NCBI RefSeq assembly: GCF_036373705.1
Contig: NW_027102722.1
Coordinates: 81,671 to 145,670, forward strand
Length of the DNA: 64,000 nucleotides
Direction: 5' to 3'
Source: Amia ocellicauda
Taxonomy: Eukaryota > Chordata > Actinopteri > Amiiformes > Amiidae
The translations under genes were made by a program, and so were the position numbers. A model generated the notes under the pieces. It made no database searches. It worked only from the letters and a program-made list of their open reading frames with translations, and was not told the origin of the DNA. Below are positions 12,442-26,687 of the stretch, in pieces; position 1 is the first letter of the stretch, and every line of letters begins with the position of its first letter.

Positions 12442-13456
12442 GCACTGTTCCTTATAGTCTGTCAGATCAATAGGTGATTGGTTCTTGAGTTCTTGAGATT
12501 GGATTTCGGTTTCAGCCCCCAGTGTCCTAATGGGGGGGGGCTTGATTTATGACTGATGTCAATCCATGCCATCTTTTGGAAATGCCGGTTGGCCCGGGTT
12601 CGTAGCTCTATGTCGGGATTTCGGCTCTCGTCCACTTCAAAGAGTTTTTATCACCTACAGGCCCCTTTCTCCAGACATCTCATAGCAGGATTCAACCTAT
12701 TTGGCCTCTTCTCGGTGCCATCCTCCCCAAAACTGTCACTTTGATGCAAACCAGTTCCAAGCTGATGAGCAAAGGAAATCTGATAACTTTGGGGGTGGAG
12801 AGGTCTTCTTTAGATCAGTGCTTCAGCTCAGAGCCCAAATGCTCTTATCAAAATACACCCAACATAACGCTACACAGTGGAACTGCAAGGCAATTGATTA
12901 AAGGGACATGTGGTGAATTCCTTTTTATCTTTATACTGTTGTTGGATGTCTCCTGTTCCTCTAAGTCTCATTTGGCCCTGGTTTTCCCCCTCTGTGTTGA
13001 ATAATCGGGCTCTAAATAGCCCCGGCGTTTCTCCTGCAGTTCTTCGTTCTTTCCACTGCTAGCGCTGCCTTTGTGCAGCTTGTTATAGGATATTGTGAAC
13101 TGAACCTATTTTGCTGTGAATTTATATTTACTGCGAATAGTTTATTGTGGCTGGTCTTGGTCTGTCTGCACTAAATAAATGATTTGTATCAAGGGATTAT
13201 TTAGTTTGTCTGTGTACTTTTTTACCTAACCACTAAGGGCCACTCCTTGCACTTCACACATTTGCCCTTTTAATTACTCCCTTACTGACATACTTTAACA
13301 TGCAATGTGCGTGTGATAATAGTTTTAGCAGCCTGTTGCCATTCAGGTGAGACAATACCTAGTAAATCCTTTTTTTTTTTTTTCATGTTGGTGCGCCGCG
13401 AAGGTTTTTGGTCTCAGCAAAGTGTGCCGTGGCATTACAACGCTTGGGAACCACTG
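10782..13456 (+). mobile_element. hAT-type element, complete copy (unit 4)
   Basis: 2675 bp, with both ends and both GCTTGGCT duplications (10774-10781 and 13457-13464). It is 12 bp shorter than the copies at 3460 and 7121, mainly because the GA tract is shorter. Confidence 0.87.
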
Positions 13457-13963
13457 GCTTGGCTTGTTGGGCATCCAGGTATGCACTGAGATTACGATCG
13501 GCACGATGATTGTCGTTCTCAGGAGAGTTGTGTTTCTTTGCTGATCACGTTCTCTGTGGCTTTTTACACAGTTCTTACAAGTGGCACATTGGGGATGAAG
13601 AGCAGAGCATGCTGACACGCATAGCTGTGGACTTCTGCATGGCATGGGGCCACAGGTCATTCCAAGTATTTCAAGACGCCTGCAAATGTGTGGACACGTT
13701 GTGTTGGCCCAACCCTCACAGATTATGCCAAGTCAAGTAGAGATGCATGTTGTGCTGTTCTAAAGTGACACGTCATCAACGGCAAAAACATCTCTCAGAG
13801 TTCCTGACTTGACTTGCCTCTGGAAGACAACACTTGCCCAGGCTGGATATTTGCCGAAAGAAGCAAAGAGGACTAGACACCTTGCCTAGACGCAACTGCA
13901 TATTTCATTGTCACCTGGAAGGCCATCCAGGCTTTTCACCATCATGGCCCTCGGTCAACAAGG

Positions 13964-14017
13964 CGCCCGAACAGGGACTCGAACCCTGGACCCTCAGATT
14001 AAAAGTCTGATGCTCTA
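13964..14017 (-). pseudogene. Truncated tRNA-Lys(TTT) pseudogene
   Basis: Same breakpoint as at 297-350: the T and anticodon arms remain, the D arm and 5' acceptor strand are lost. The downstream unit has no tRNA-Tyr and no hAT left end. Confidence 0.9.
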
Positions 14018-15111
14018 ACACACAAATCGTTAAACAAAAAAGGTTATAAACACATTAACTACAATACCGGTTAGTAAGACGAAGGTGAGTCTCTCGTTAG
14101 TATTGTTAGTCAGACATTAAATAACTACGCAGTTTAGTATTTATGTCAGGTAACTTCTCGTTATATATATATCAGTCTCATTTACGTTTAGGTGCCGAGA
14201 AAGATCCTATCATTACTTGTTACCACAATTTCCCTTAACTGATTATTATTCAATGATCAAGGATAGGCAGGGCCACCAATAATCTAACGTCTATTGACTT
14301 GTGTCAATTTCAGACTAAACAGTTAAACAGGAATGAGAAGATATTTCTCGGGGTTGACAGATTTTATTTCTAAAATTATCAACAAAACAGTTTAATGCAA
14401 CACACATTTATATTTAAGAAAACTAAATGATATTACACATTCTAGAGTTTTGAATCACAGAATAACATTTCTAATTGATTTCTCAAATGTCATGAATCAT
14501 GAACTCCAAACTGTTAAACTTATCTGAACTTCGTCGCAGAGAGGCCTCTCTGTCTTCGGGCTCAGATCACAGCACACGACACATGGTCTGTGTGGTTTGG
14601 AACAAAGGCAGTGCGGTTCGGCTTTGTCCAAGAACTTCCACTCAGTCGATGCAGCTGGAAGTTGGGGTTTCGCGAAATTAGAGTCTTTTCCAAACAGATT
14701 TTCCACTGGTTTGAAGGCTCCAAGGTTGTGCACAAAATCTTCTTTGTAAGCAGGGTTCCACCGTAGTTACTTGAAGACAAAGTCTTTGAGGAAAGCAGGG
14801 CCCTGTTCGTTCCAAGGGTCAAGTTTCTTAAGACTCAAATAGCTATTTAAATGACTGAACACTTTCATATACATTCGACGTACTCAATTGTCCAGCTGTA
14901 AAACTCCACTGATCAGGTGGGCACAGGCGGGCATGCGCAGTCTGTAAAGTTCTTTCTTTAATATAGTCCTTTAATAGAATTCTTCGTACGGCTCAATCTC
15001 CTTCTCCCAGTTTAACTCTTCTGTTGCCGGCAAAGACTTGGTTGGTTTCTGGTTCCGGTTCGGGCAACAGAGCTACAGGTTGAGCTGTGGCAGCGAATTA
15101 CTGGTTCAGGT

Positions 15112-15143
<32 letters not shown>

Positions 15144-16162
15144 CTGTGCACTGTTCCTTATAGTCTGTCAGATCAATAGGTGATTGGTTCTTGAGTTCTT
15201 GAGATTGGATTTCGGTTTCAGCCCCCAGTGTCCTAATGGAGGGGGGCTTGATTTATGACTGATGTCAATCCATGCCATCTTTTGGAAATGCCGGTTGGCC
15301 CGGGTTCGTAGCTCTATGTCGGGATTTCGGCTCTCGTCCACTTCAAAGAGTTTTTGTCACCTACAGGCCCCTTTCTCCAGACATCTCATAGCAGGATTCA
15401 ACCTATTTGGCCTCTTCTCGGTGCCATCCTCCCCAAAACTGTCACTTTGATGCAAACCAGTTCCAAGCTGATGAGCAAAGGAAATCTGATAACTTTGGGG
15501 GTGGAGAGGTCTTCTTTAGATCAGTGCTTCAGCTCAGAGCCCAAATGCTCTTATCAAAATACACCCAACATAACGCTACACAGTGGAACTGCAAGGCAAT
15601 TGATTAAAGGGACATGTGGTGAATTCCTTTTTATCTTTATACTGTTGTTGGATGTCTCCTGTTCCTCTAAGTCTCATTTGGCCTTGGTTTTCCCCCTCTG
15701 TGTTGAATAATCGGGCTCTAAATAGCCCCGGCGTTTCTCCTGCAGTTCTTCGTTCTTTCCACTGCTAGCGCTGCCTTTGTGCAGCTTGTTATAGGATATT
15801 GTGAACTGAACCTATTTTGCTGTGAATTTATATGTACTGCGAATAGTTTATTGTGGCTGGTCTTGGTCTGTCTGCACTAAATAAATGATTTGTATCAAGG
15901 GATTATTTAGTTTGTCTGTGTACTTTTTTACCTAACCACTAAGGGCCACTCCTTGCACTTCACACATTTGCCCTTTTAATTACTCCCTTACTGACATACT
16001 TTAACATGCAATGTGCGTGTGATAATAGTTTTAGCAGCCTGTTGCCATTCAGGTGAGACAATTCCTAGTAAATCCTTTTTTTTTTTTTTCATGTTGGTGC
16101 GCCGCGAAGGTTTTTGGTCTCAGCAAAGTGTGCCGTGGCATTACAACGCTTGGGAACCACTG
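14018..16162 (+). mobile_element. hAT-type element, left end deleted (unit 5)
   Basis: Starts at the deletion junction inside the tRNA-Lys remnant and ends with the right inverted repeat, followed by GCTTGGCT (16163-16170). It carries private changes, such as TTCTTTCTTTAATATAG near 14,950, relative to neighbouring units. Confidence 0.8.
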
Positions 16163-16669
16163 GCTTGGCTTGTTGGGCATCCAGGTATGCACTGAGATTA
16201 CGATCGGCACGATGATTGTCGTTCTCAGGAGAATTGTGTTTCTTTGCTGATCACGTTCTCTGTCGCTTTTTACACAGTTCTTACAAGTGGCACATTGGGG
16301 ATGAAGAGCAGAGCATGCTGACACGCATAGCTGTGGACTTCTGCATGGCATGGGGCCACAGGTCATTCCAAGTATTTCAAGACGCCTGCAAATGTGTGGA
16401 CACGTTGTGTTGGCCCAACCCTCACAGATTGTGCCAAGTCAAGTAGAGATGCATGTTGTGCTGTTCTAAAGTGACACGTCGTCAACGGCAAAAACATCTC
16501 TCAGAGTTCCTGGCTTGACTTGCCTCTGGAAGACAACACTTGCCCAGGCTGGATATTTGCCGAAAGAAGCAAAGAGGACTAGACACCTTGCCTAGACGCA
16601 ACTGCATATTTCATTGTCACCTGGAAGGCCATCCAGGCTTTTCACCATCATGGCCCTCGGTCAACAAGG

Positions 16670-16723
16670 CGCCCGAACAGGGACTCGAACCCTGGACCCT
16701 CAGATTAAAAGTCTGATGCTCTA
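16670..16723 (-). pseudogene. Truncated tRNA-Lys(TTT) pseudogene
   Basis: Higher-order-repeat counterpart of 297-350, with the identical junction. Confidence 0.9.
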
Positions 16724-17826
16724 ACACACAAATCGTTAAACAAAAAAGGTTATAAACACATTAACTACAATACCGGTTAGTAAGACGAAGGTGAGTCTCT
16801 CGTTAGTATTGTTAGTCAGACATTAAATAACTACGCAGGTTAGTATTCATGTCAGGTAACTTCTCGTTATATATATATCAGTCTCATTTACGTTTAGGTG
16901 CCGAGAAAGATCCTATCGTTACTTGTTACCACAATTTCCCTTAACTGATTATTATTCAATGATCAAGGATAGGCAGGGCCACCAATAATCTAACGTCTAT
17001 TGACTTGTGTCAATTTCAGACTAAACAGTTAAACAGGAATGAGAAGATATTTCTCGGGGTTGACAGATTTTATTTCTAAAATTATCAACAAAACAGTTTA
17101 ATGCAACACACATTTATATTTAAGAAAACTAAATGATATTACACATTCTAGAGTTATGAATCACAGAATAACATTTCTAATTGATTTCTCAAATGTCATG
17201 AATCATGAACTCCAAACTGTTAAACTTATCTGAACTTCGTCGCAGAGAGGCCTCTCTGTCTTCGGGCTCAGATCACAGCACACGGCACATGGTCCGTGTG
17301 GTTTGGAACAAAGGCAGTGCGGTTCGGCTTTGTCCAAGAACTTCCACTCAGTCGATGCAGATGGAAGTTGGGGTTTCGCGAAATTAGAGTCTTTTCCAAA
17401 CAGATTTTCCACTGGTTTGAAGGCTCCAAGGTTGTGCACAAAATCTTCTTTGTAAGCAGGGTTCCACCGTAGTTACTTGAAGACAAAGTCTTTCAGGAAA
17501 GCAGGGCCCTGTTCGTTCCAAGGGTCAAGTTTCTTAAGACTCAAATAGCTATTTAAATGACTGAACACTTTCATATACATTCGACTTACTCAATTGTCCA
17601 GCTGTAAAACTCCACTGATCAGGTGGGCACAGGCGGGCATGCGCAGTCTGTAAAGTTCTTTATTTAATAAAGTCCTTTAAAAGAATTCTTCGTACGGCTC
17701 AATCTCCTTCTCCCAGTTTAACTCTTCTGTTGCCGGCAAAGACTTGGTTGGTTTCTGGTTCCGGTTCGGGCAACAGAGCTACAGGTTGAGCTGTGGCAGC
17801 GAGTTACTGGTTCAGGTGAGAGAGAA

Positions 17827-17867
<41 letters not shown>

Positions 17868-18886
17868 CTGTGCACTGTTCCTTATAGTCTGTCAGATCAT
17901 TAGGTGATTGGTTCTTGAGTTCTTGAGATTGGATTTCGGTTTCAGCCCCCAGTGTCCTAATGGGGGGGGGCTTGATTTATGACTGATGTCAATCCATGCC
18001 ATCTTTTGGAAATGCCGGTTGGCCCGGGTTCGTAGCTCTATGTCGGGATTTCGGCTCTCGTCCACTTCAAAGAGTTTTTATCACCTACAGGCCCCTTTCT
18101 CCAGACATCTCATAGCAGGATTCAACCTATTTGGCCTCTTCTCGGTGCCATCCTCCCCAAAACTGTCACTTTGATGCAAACCAGTTCCAAGCTGATGAGC
18201 AAAGGAAATCTGATAACTTTGGGGGTGGAGAGGTCTTCTTTAGATCAGTGCTTCAGCTCAGAGCCCAAATGCTCTTATCAAAATACACCCAACATAACGC
18301 TACACAGTGGAACTGCAAGGCAATTGATTAAAGGGACATGTGGTGAATTCCTTTTTATCTCTATACTGTTGTTGGATGTCTCCTCTTCCTCTAAGTCTCA
18401 TTTGGCCTTGGTTTTCCCCCTCTGTGTTGAATAATCGGGCTCTAAATAGCCCCGGCGTTTCTCCTGCAGTTCTTCGTTCTTTCCACTGCTAGCGATGCCT
18501 TTGTGCAGCTTGTTATAGGATATTGTGAACTGAACCTATTTTGCTGTGAATTTATATTTACTGCGAATAGTTTATTGTGGCTGGTCTTGGTCTGTCTGCA
18601 CTAAATAAATGATTTGTATCAAGGGATTATTTAGTTTGTCTGTGTACTTTTTTACCTAACCACTAAGGGCCACTCCTTGCACTTCACACATTTGCCCTTT
18701 TAATTACTCCCTTACTGACATACTTTAACATGCAATGTGCGTGTGATAATAGTTTTAGCAGCCTGTTGCCATTCAGGTGAGACAATACCTAGTAAATCCT
18801 TTTTTTTTTTTTTCATGTTGGTGCGCCGCGAAGGTTTTTGGTCTCAGCAAAGTGTGCCGTGGCATTACAACGCTTGGGAACCACTG
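16724..18886 (+). mobile_element. hAT-type element, left end deleted
   Basis: Counterpart of 351-2513. It differs by a few bases, for example CCCCCAGTGTCC at 17945 against CCCCCCTGTCC near 1573. Confidence 0.8.
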
Positions 18887-19374
18887 GCTTGGCTTGTTGG
18901 GCATCCAGGTATGCACTGAGATTACGATCGGCACGATGATTGTCGTTCTCAGGAGAATTGTGTTTCTTTGCTGATCATGTTCTCTGTCGCTTTTTACAAA
19001 GTTCTTACAAGTGGCACATTGGGGATGAGGCATAGCTGTGGACTTCTGCATGGCATGGGGCCACAGGTCATTCCAAGTATTTCAAGACGCCTGCAAATGT
19101 GTGGACACGTTGTGTTGGCCCAACCCTCACAGATTGTGCCAAGTCAAGTAGAGATGCATGTTGTGCTGTTCTAAAGTGACACGTCGTCAACGGCAAAAAC
19201 ATCTCTCAGAGTTCCTGGCTTGACTTGCCTCTGGAAGACAACACTTGCCCAGGCTGGATATTTGCCGAAAGAAGCAAAGAGGACTAGACACCTTGCCTAG
19301 ACGCAACTGCATATTTCATTGTCACCTGGAAGGCCATCCAGGCTTTTCACCATCATGGCTCTCGGTCAACAAGG

Positions 19375-19447
19375 CGCCCGAACAGGGACTCGAACCCTGG
19401 ACCCTCAGATTAAAAGTCTGATGCTCTACCGGCTGAGCTACCCGGGC
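19375..19447 (-). tRNA. tRNA-Lys-TTT: tRNA-Lys (TTT)
   Basis: Counterpart of 3002-3074 in the second higher-order copy. Intact A and B boxes with C56 present. Confidence 0.97.
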
Positions 19448-19673
19448 TTCAGTGAAGTGCTTCACAATGTGTTGGCTTCATGATTGTTCCAGACCGCTTT
19501 CTGGCCGGTTTAGAAAACTGGGCTCAGGGTCACATGCATATGAGATGTTTGGGCAATGCGAGTTCTCCACAGCAAATCCGAATTTCCGGTGTTTTCTCCT
19601 TGTCCTCATGCAATTCCAATGGCTTGACATTTGGGAGCTCGTCCAAAACCGATGTCAAACCATAATCACGCCT

Positions 19674-19762
19674 TCCTTCGAGCCGGAATTGAACCAGCGA
19701 CCTAAGGATGCCCGCTGCCTGAAACCTACAGTCCTCCGCTCTACCAACTGAGCTATCGAAGG
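19674..19762 (-). tRNA. tRNA-Tyr-GTA: tRNA-Tyr (GTA) with 16-nt intron
   Basis: Counterpart of 3301-3389; intron 19710-19725, GCCTG variant. Confidence 0.97.
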
Positions 19763-19832
19763 GAAGCTTCTCACCGTCTTCCCCTGGCAGTCTCAGTGGC
19801 CGTGCAAAGCCAAGAAGCACCGTGGCTTGGCT

Positions 19833-21458
19833 CAGTGGTTTTCAACCCGTGTGCCGTGAGGACTACCCAATTGTGTCGTGAGATTTTTATCCCCTGAAAA
19901 ATATTATGTCATTTTGTTTGGTCAACTTCATAAATCTTGTATCAAATCAAACTTATTCAAATGTGTGAAAATATTACATTTATACATCACCTGTAGAAAG
20001 CGTTTCATAACTGAATTGTTGTGTTTGCCGGACTGAACGCACACCTACACTGAGTTGCAGTGCTATCAGTTGTATCGTAAGGTACACTTATAAATTTCAA
20101 TTTAAGAAGTGAATTTATAGTATCACCTTATCACGAATCCTGGAATCTTGTAGAACTCAATTTCTGTAATAATTGGACACAGACACCAATTCCAAAGATA
20201 TAAATTGTTAAATTTATTCAAAAACAAAGACTAAATGTAGCACTACACTAATTATACAAAAGGGAAAAGCTAATTAAAATTCAACTCTAGATCAACAAAT
20301 CAAAGACAAATCACTTCCGTGACCAAATCAAAGACCATGGGATCGCATATGATAGCACACAAATCGTTTAACAAAAAAGGTTATAAACACATTAACTACA
20401 ATACCGGTTAGTAAGACGAAGGTGAGTCTCTCGTTAGTATTGTTAGTCAGACATTAAATAACTACGCAGGTTAGTATTTATGTCAGGTAACTTCTCGTTA
20501 TATATATATCAGTCTCATTTACGTTTAGGTGCCGAGAAAGATCCTATCGTTACTTGTTACCACAATTTCCCTTAACTGATTATTATTCAATGATCAAGGA
20601 TAGGCAGGGCCACCAATAATCTAACGTCTATTGACTTGTGTCAATTTCAGACTAAACAGTTAAACAGGAATGAGAAGATATTTCTCGGGGTTGACAGATT
20701 TTATTTCTAAAATTATCAACAAAACAGTTTAATGCAACACACATTTATATTTAAGAAAACTAAATGATATTACACATTCTAGAGTTTTGAATCACAGAAT
20801 AACATTTCTAATTGATTTCTCAAATGTCATGAATCATGAACTCCAAACTGTTAAACTTATCTGAACTTCGTCGCAGAGAGGCCTCTCTGTCTTCGGGCTC
20901 AGATCACAGCACACGGCACATGGTCCGTGTGGTTTGGAACAAAGGCAGTGCGGTTCGGCTTTGTCCAAGAACTTCCACTCAGTCGAAGCACCTGGAAGTT
21001 GGGGTTTCGCGAAATTAGAGTCTTTTCCTAACAGATTTTCCACTGGTTTGAAGGCTCCAAGGTTGTGCACAAAATCTTCTTTGTAAGCAGGGTTCCACCG
21101 TAGTTACTTGAAGACAAAGTCTTTGAGGAAAGCAGGGCCCTGTTCGTTCCAAGGGTCAAGTTTCTTAAGACTCAAATAGCTATTTAAATGACTGAACACT
21201 TTCATATACATTCGACTTACTCAATTGTCCAGCTGTAAAACTCCACTGATCAGGTGGGCACAGGCGGGCATGCACAGTCTGTAAAGTTCTTTATTTAATA
21301 AAGTCCTTTAAAAGAATTCTTCGTACGGCTCAATCTCCTTCTCCCAGTTTAACTCTTCTGTTGCCGGCAAAGACTTGGTTGGTTTCTGGTTCCGGTTCGG
21401 GCAACAGAGCTACAGGTTGAGCTGTGGCAGCGAGTTACTGGTTCAGGTGAGAGAGAAA

Positions 21459-21504
<46 letters not shown>

Positions 21505-22519
21505 GCACTGTTCCTTATAGTCTGTCAGATCAATAGGTGATTGGTTCTTGAGTTCTTGAGATTGGATTTCGGTTTCAGCCCCCAGTGTCCTAATGGAGGG
21601 GGGCTTGATTTATGACTGATGTCAATCCATGCCATCTTTTGGAAATGCCGGTTGGCCCGGGTTCGTAGCTCTATGTCGGGATTTCGGCTCTCGTCCACTT
21701 CAAAGAGTTTTTATCACCTACAGGCCCCTTTCTCCAGACATCTCATAGCAGGATTCAACCTATTTGGCCTCTTCTCGGTGCCATCCTCCCCAAAACTGTC
21801 ACTTTGATGCAAACCAGTTCCAAGCTGATGAGCAAAGGAAATCTGATAACTTTGGGGGTGGAGAGGTCTTCTTTAGATCAGTGCTTCAGCTCAGAGCCCA
21901 AATGCTCTTATCAAAATACACCCAACATAACGCTACACAGTGGAACTGCAAGGCAATTGATTAAAGGGACATGTGGTGAATTCCTTTTCATCTTTATACT
22001 GTTGTTGGATGTCTCCTGTTCCTCTAAGTCTCATTTGGCCTTGGTTTTCCCCCTCTGTGTTGAATAATCGGGCTCTAAATAGCCCCGGCGTTTCTCCTGC
22101 AGTTCTTCGTTCTTTCCACTGCTAGCGCTGCCTTTGTGCAGCTTGTTATAGGATATTGTGAACTGAACCTATTTTGCTGTGAATTTATATGTACTGCGAA
22201 TAGTTTATTGTGGCTGGTCTTGGTCTGTCTGCACTAAATAAATGATTTGTATCAAGGGATTATTTAGTTTGTCTGTGTACTTTTTTACCTAACCACTAAG
22301 GGCCACTCCTTGCACTTCACACATTTGCCCTTTTAATTACTCCCTTACTGACATACTTTAACATGCAATGTGCGTGTGATAATAGTTTTAGCAGCCTGTT
22401 GCCATTCAGGTGAGACAATACCTAGTAAATCCTTTTTTTTTTTTTTCATGTTGGTGCGCCGCGAAGGTTTTTGGTCTCAGCAAAGTGTGCCGTGGCATTA
22501 CAACGCTTGGGAACCACTG
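19833..22519 (+). mobile_element. hAT-type element, complete copy
   Basis: 2687 bp with GCTTGGCT on both sides (19825-19832 and 22520-22527). Counterpart of 3460-6146. Confidence 0.87.
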
Positions 22520-23026
22520 GCTTGGCTTGTTGGGCATCCAGGTATGCACTGAGATTACGATCGGCACGATGATTGTCGTTCTCAGGAGAATTGTGTTTCT
22601 TTGCTGATCATGTTCTCTGTCGCTTTTTACAAAGTTCTTACAAGTGGCACATTGGGGATGAGGAGCAGAGCATGCTGACACGCATAGCTGTGGACTTCTG
22701 CATGGCATGGGGCCACAGGTCATTCCAAGTATTTCAAGACGCCTGCAAATGTGTGGACACGTTGTGTTGGCCCAACCCTCACAGATTGTGCCAAGTCAAG
22801 TAGAGATGCATGTTGTGCTGTTCTAAAGTGACACGTCGTCAACGGCAAAAACATCTCTCAGAGTTCCTGGCTTGACTTGCCTCTGGAAGACAACACTTGC
22901 CCAGGCTGGATATTTGCCGAAAGAAGCAAAGAGGACTAGACACCTTGCCTAGACACAACTGCATATTTCATTGTCACCTGGAAGGCCATCCAGGCTTTTC
23001 ACCATCATGGCTCTCGGTCAACAAGG

Positions 23027-23099
23027 CGCCCGAACAGGGACTCAAACCCTGGACCCTCAGATTAAAAGTCTGATGCTCTACCGGCTGAGCTACCCGGGC
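23027..23099 (-). tRNA. tRNA-Lys-TTT: tRNA-Lys (TTT), B-box variant
   Basis: Counterpart of 6654-6726 with the same C56-to-T change in the T loop. Confidence 0.9.
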
Positions 23100-23334
23100 T
23101 TCAGTGAAGTGCTTCACAATGTGTTGGCTTCATGATTGTTCCAGACCGCTTTCTGGCCGGTTTAAAAAACAGGGCTCAGGGTGAAAAGGGTCACATGCAT
23201 ATGAGATGTTTGGGCAATGCGAGTTCTCCACAGCAAATCCGAATTTCCGATGTTTTCTCCTTGTCCTCATGCAATTCCAATGGCTTGACATTTGGGAGCT
23301 CGTCCAAAACCGATGTCAAACCATAATCACGCCT

Positions 23335-23423
23335 TCCTTCGAGCCGGAATTGAACCAGCGACCTAAGGATGCCCGCTGTCTGAAACCTACAGTCCTCCGC
23401 TCTACCAACTGAGCTATCGAAGG
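23335..23423 (-). tRNA. tRNA-Tyr-GTA: tRNA-Tyr (GTA) with 16-nt intron
   Basis: Intact; intron 23371-23386, GTCTG variant. Confidence 0.96.
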
Positions 23424-23493
23424 GAAGCTTCTCACCGTCTTCCCCTGGCAGTCTCAGTGGCCGTGCAAAGCCAAGAAGCACCGTGGCTTGGCT

Positions 23494-25119
23494 CAGTGGT
23501 TTTCAACCCGTGTGCCGTGAGGACTACCCAATTGTGTCGTGAGATTTTTATCCCCTGAAAAATATTATGTCATTTTGTTTGGTCAACTTCATAAATCTTG
23601 TATCAAATCAAACTTATTCAAATGTGTGAAAATATTACATTTATACATCACCTGTAGAAAGCGTTTCATAACTGAAATGTTGTGTTTGCCGGACTGAACG
23701 CACACCTACACTGAGTTGCAGTGCTATCAGTTGTATCGTAAGGTACACTTATAAATTTCAATTTAAGAAGTGAATTTATAGTATCACCTTATCACGAATC
23801 CTGGAATCTTGTAGAACTCAATTTCTGTAATAATTGGACACAGACACCAATTCCAAAGATATAAATTGTTAAATTTATTCAAAAACAAAGACTAAATGTA
23901 GCACTACACTAATTATACAAAAGGGAAAAGCTAATTAAAATTCAACTCTAGATCAACAAATCAAAGACAAATCACTTCCGTGACCAAATCAAAGACCATG
24001 GGATCGCATATGATAACACACAAATCGTTAAACAAAAAAGGTTATAAACACATTAACTACAATACCGGTTAGTAAGACGAAGGTGAGTCTCTCGTTAGTA
24101 TTGTTAGTCAGACATTAAATAACTACGCAGGTTAGTATTTATGTCAGGTAACTTCTCGTTATATATATATCAGTCTCATTTACGTTTAGGTGCCGAGAAA
24201 GATCCTATCGTTACTTGTTACCACAATTTCCCTTAACTGATTATTATTCAATGATCAAGGATAGGCAGGGCCACCAATAATCTAACGTCTATTGACTTGT
24301 GTCAATTTCAGACTAAACAGTTAAACAGGAATGAGAAGATATTTCTCGGGGTTGACAGATTTTATTTCTAAAATTATCAACAAAACAGTTTAATGCAACA
24401 CACATTTATATTTAAGAAAACTAAATGATATTACATATTCTAGAGTTTTGAATCACAGAATAACATTTCTAATTGATTTCTCAAATGTCATGAATCATGA
24501 ACTCCAAACTGTTAAACTTATCTGAACTTCGTCGCAGAGAGGCCTCTCTGTCTTCGGGCTCAGATCACAGCACACGGCACATGGTCCGTGTGGTTTGGAA
24601 CAAAGGCAGTGCGGTTCGGCTTTGTCCAAGAACTTCCACTCAGTCGATGCACCTGGAAATTGGGGTTTCGCGAAATTAGAGTCTTTTCCAAACAGATTTT
24701 CCACTGGTTTGAAGGCTCCAAGGTTGTGCACAAAATCTTCTTTGTAAGCAGGGTTCCAACGTAGTTACTTGAAGACAAAGTCTTTGAGGAAAGCAGGGCC
24801 CTGTTCGTTCCAAGGGTCAAGTTTCTTAAGACTCAAATAGCTATTTAAATGACTGAACACTTTCATATACATTCGACTTACTCAATTGTCCAGCTGTAAA
24901 ACTCCACTGATCAGGTGGGCACAGGCGGGCATGCGCAGTCTGTAAAGTTCTTTATTTAATAAAGTCCTTTAATAGAATTCTTCGTACGGCTCAATCTCCT
25001 TCTCCCAGTTTAACTCTTCTGTTGCCGGCAAAGACTTGGTTGGTTTCTGGTTCCGGTTCGGGCAACAGAGCTACAGGTTGAGCTGTGGCAGCGAGTTACT
25101 GGTTCAGGTGAGAGAGAAA

Positions 25120-25165
<46 letters not shown>

Positions 25166-26180
25166 GCACTGTTCCTTATAGTCTGTCAGATCAATAGGTG
25201 ATTGGTTCTTGAGTTCTTGAGATTGGATTTCGGTTTCAGCCCCCAGTGTCCTAATGGAGGGGGGCTTGATTTATGACTGATGTCAATCCATGCCATCTTT
25301 TGGAAATGCCGGTTGGCCCGGGTTCGTAGCTCTATGTCGGGATTTCGGCTCTCGTCCACTTCAAAGAGTTTTTATCACCTACAGGCCCCTTTCTCCAGAC
25401 ATCTCATAGCAGGATTCAACCTATTTGGCCTCTTCTCGGTGCCATCCTCCCCAAAACTGTCACTTTGATGCAAACCAGTTCCAAGCTGATGAGCAAAGGA
25501 AATCTGATAACTTTGGGGGTGGAGAGGTCTTCTTTAGATCAGTGCTTCAGCTCAGAGCCCAAATGCTCTTATCAAAATACACCCAACATAACGCTACACA
25601 GTGGAACTGCAAGGCAATTGATTAAAGGGACATGTGGTGAATTCCTTTTCATCTTTATACTGTTGTTGGATGTCTCCTGTTCCTCTAAGTCTCATTTGGC
25701 CTTGGTTTTCCCCCTCTGTGTTGAATAATCGGGCTCTAAATAGCCCCGGCGTTTCTCCTGCAGTTCTTCGTTCTTTCCACTGCTAGCGCTGCCTTTGTGC
25801 AGCTTGTTATAGGATATTGTGAACTGAACCTATTTTGCTGTGAATTTATATGTACTGCGAATAGTTTATTGTGGCTGGTCTTGGTCTGTCTGCACTAAAT
25901 AAATGATTTGTATCAAGGGATTATTTAGTTTGTCTGTGTACTTTTTTACCTAACCACTAAGGGCCACTCCTTGCACTTCACACATTTGCCCTTTTAATTA
26001 CTCCCTTACTGACATACTTTAACATGCAATGTGCGTGTGATAATAGTTTTAGCAGCCTGTTGCCATTCAGGTGAGACAATACCTAGTAAATCCTTTTTTT
26101 TTTTTTTCATGTTGGTGCGCCGCGAAGGTTTTTGGTCTCAGCAAAGTGTGCCGTGGCATTACAACGCTTGGGAACCACTG
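23494..26180 (+). mobile_element. hAT-type element, complete copy
   Basis: 2687 bp with GCTTGGCT duplications at both ends. Counterpart of 7121-9807. Confidence 0.87.
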
Positions 26181-26687
26181 GCTTGGCTTGTTGGGCATCC
26201 AGGTATGCACTGAGATTACGATCGGCACGATGATTGTCGTTCTCAGGAGAATTGTGTTTCTTTGCTGATCATGTTCTCTGTCGCTTTTTACAAAGTTCTT
26301 AAAAGTGGCACATTGGGGATGAGGAGCAGAGCATGCTGACACGCATAGCTGTGGACTTCTGCATGGCATGGGGCCACAGGTCATTCCAAGTATTTCAAGA
26401 CGCCTGCAAATGTGTGGACACGTTGTGTTGGCCCAACCCTCACAGATTGTGCCAAGTCAAGTAGAGATGCATGTTGTGCTGTTCTAAAGTGACACGTCGT
26501 CAACGGCAAAAACATCTCTCAGAGTTCCTGGCTTGACTTGCCTCTGGAAGACAACACTTGCCCAGGCTGGATATTTGCCGAAAGAAGCAAAGAGGACTAG
26601 ACACCTTGCCTAGACACAACTGCATATTTCATTGTCACCTGGAAGGCCATCCAGGCTTTTCACCATCATGGCTCTCGGTCAACAAGG

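Larger units (their letters stand above)
1..16373. repeat. Higher-order repeat, copy 1 (five units)
   Basis: Every landmark in this segment recurs exactly 16,373 bp downstream: tRNA-Lys 3002 and 19375, hAT starts 3460 and 19833, truncated tRNA-Lys 297 and 16670. The copy consists of units of 3631, 3661, 3661, 2714 and 2706 bp. The left limit is set only by the window edge; the phase of the repeat cannot be decided from tandem DNA. Confidence 0.93.
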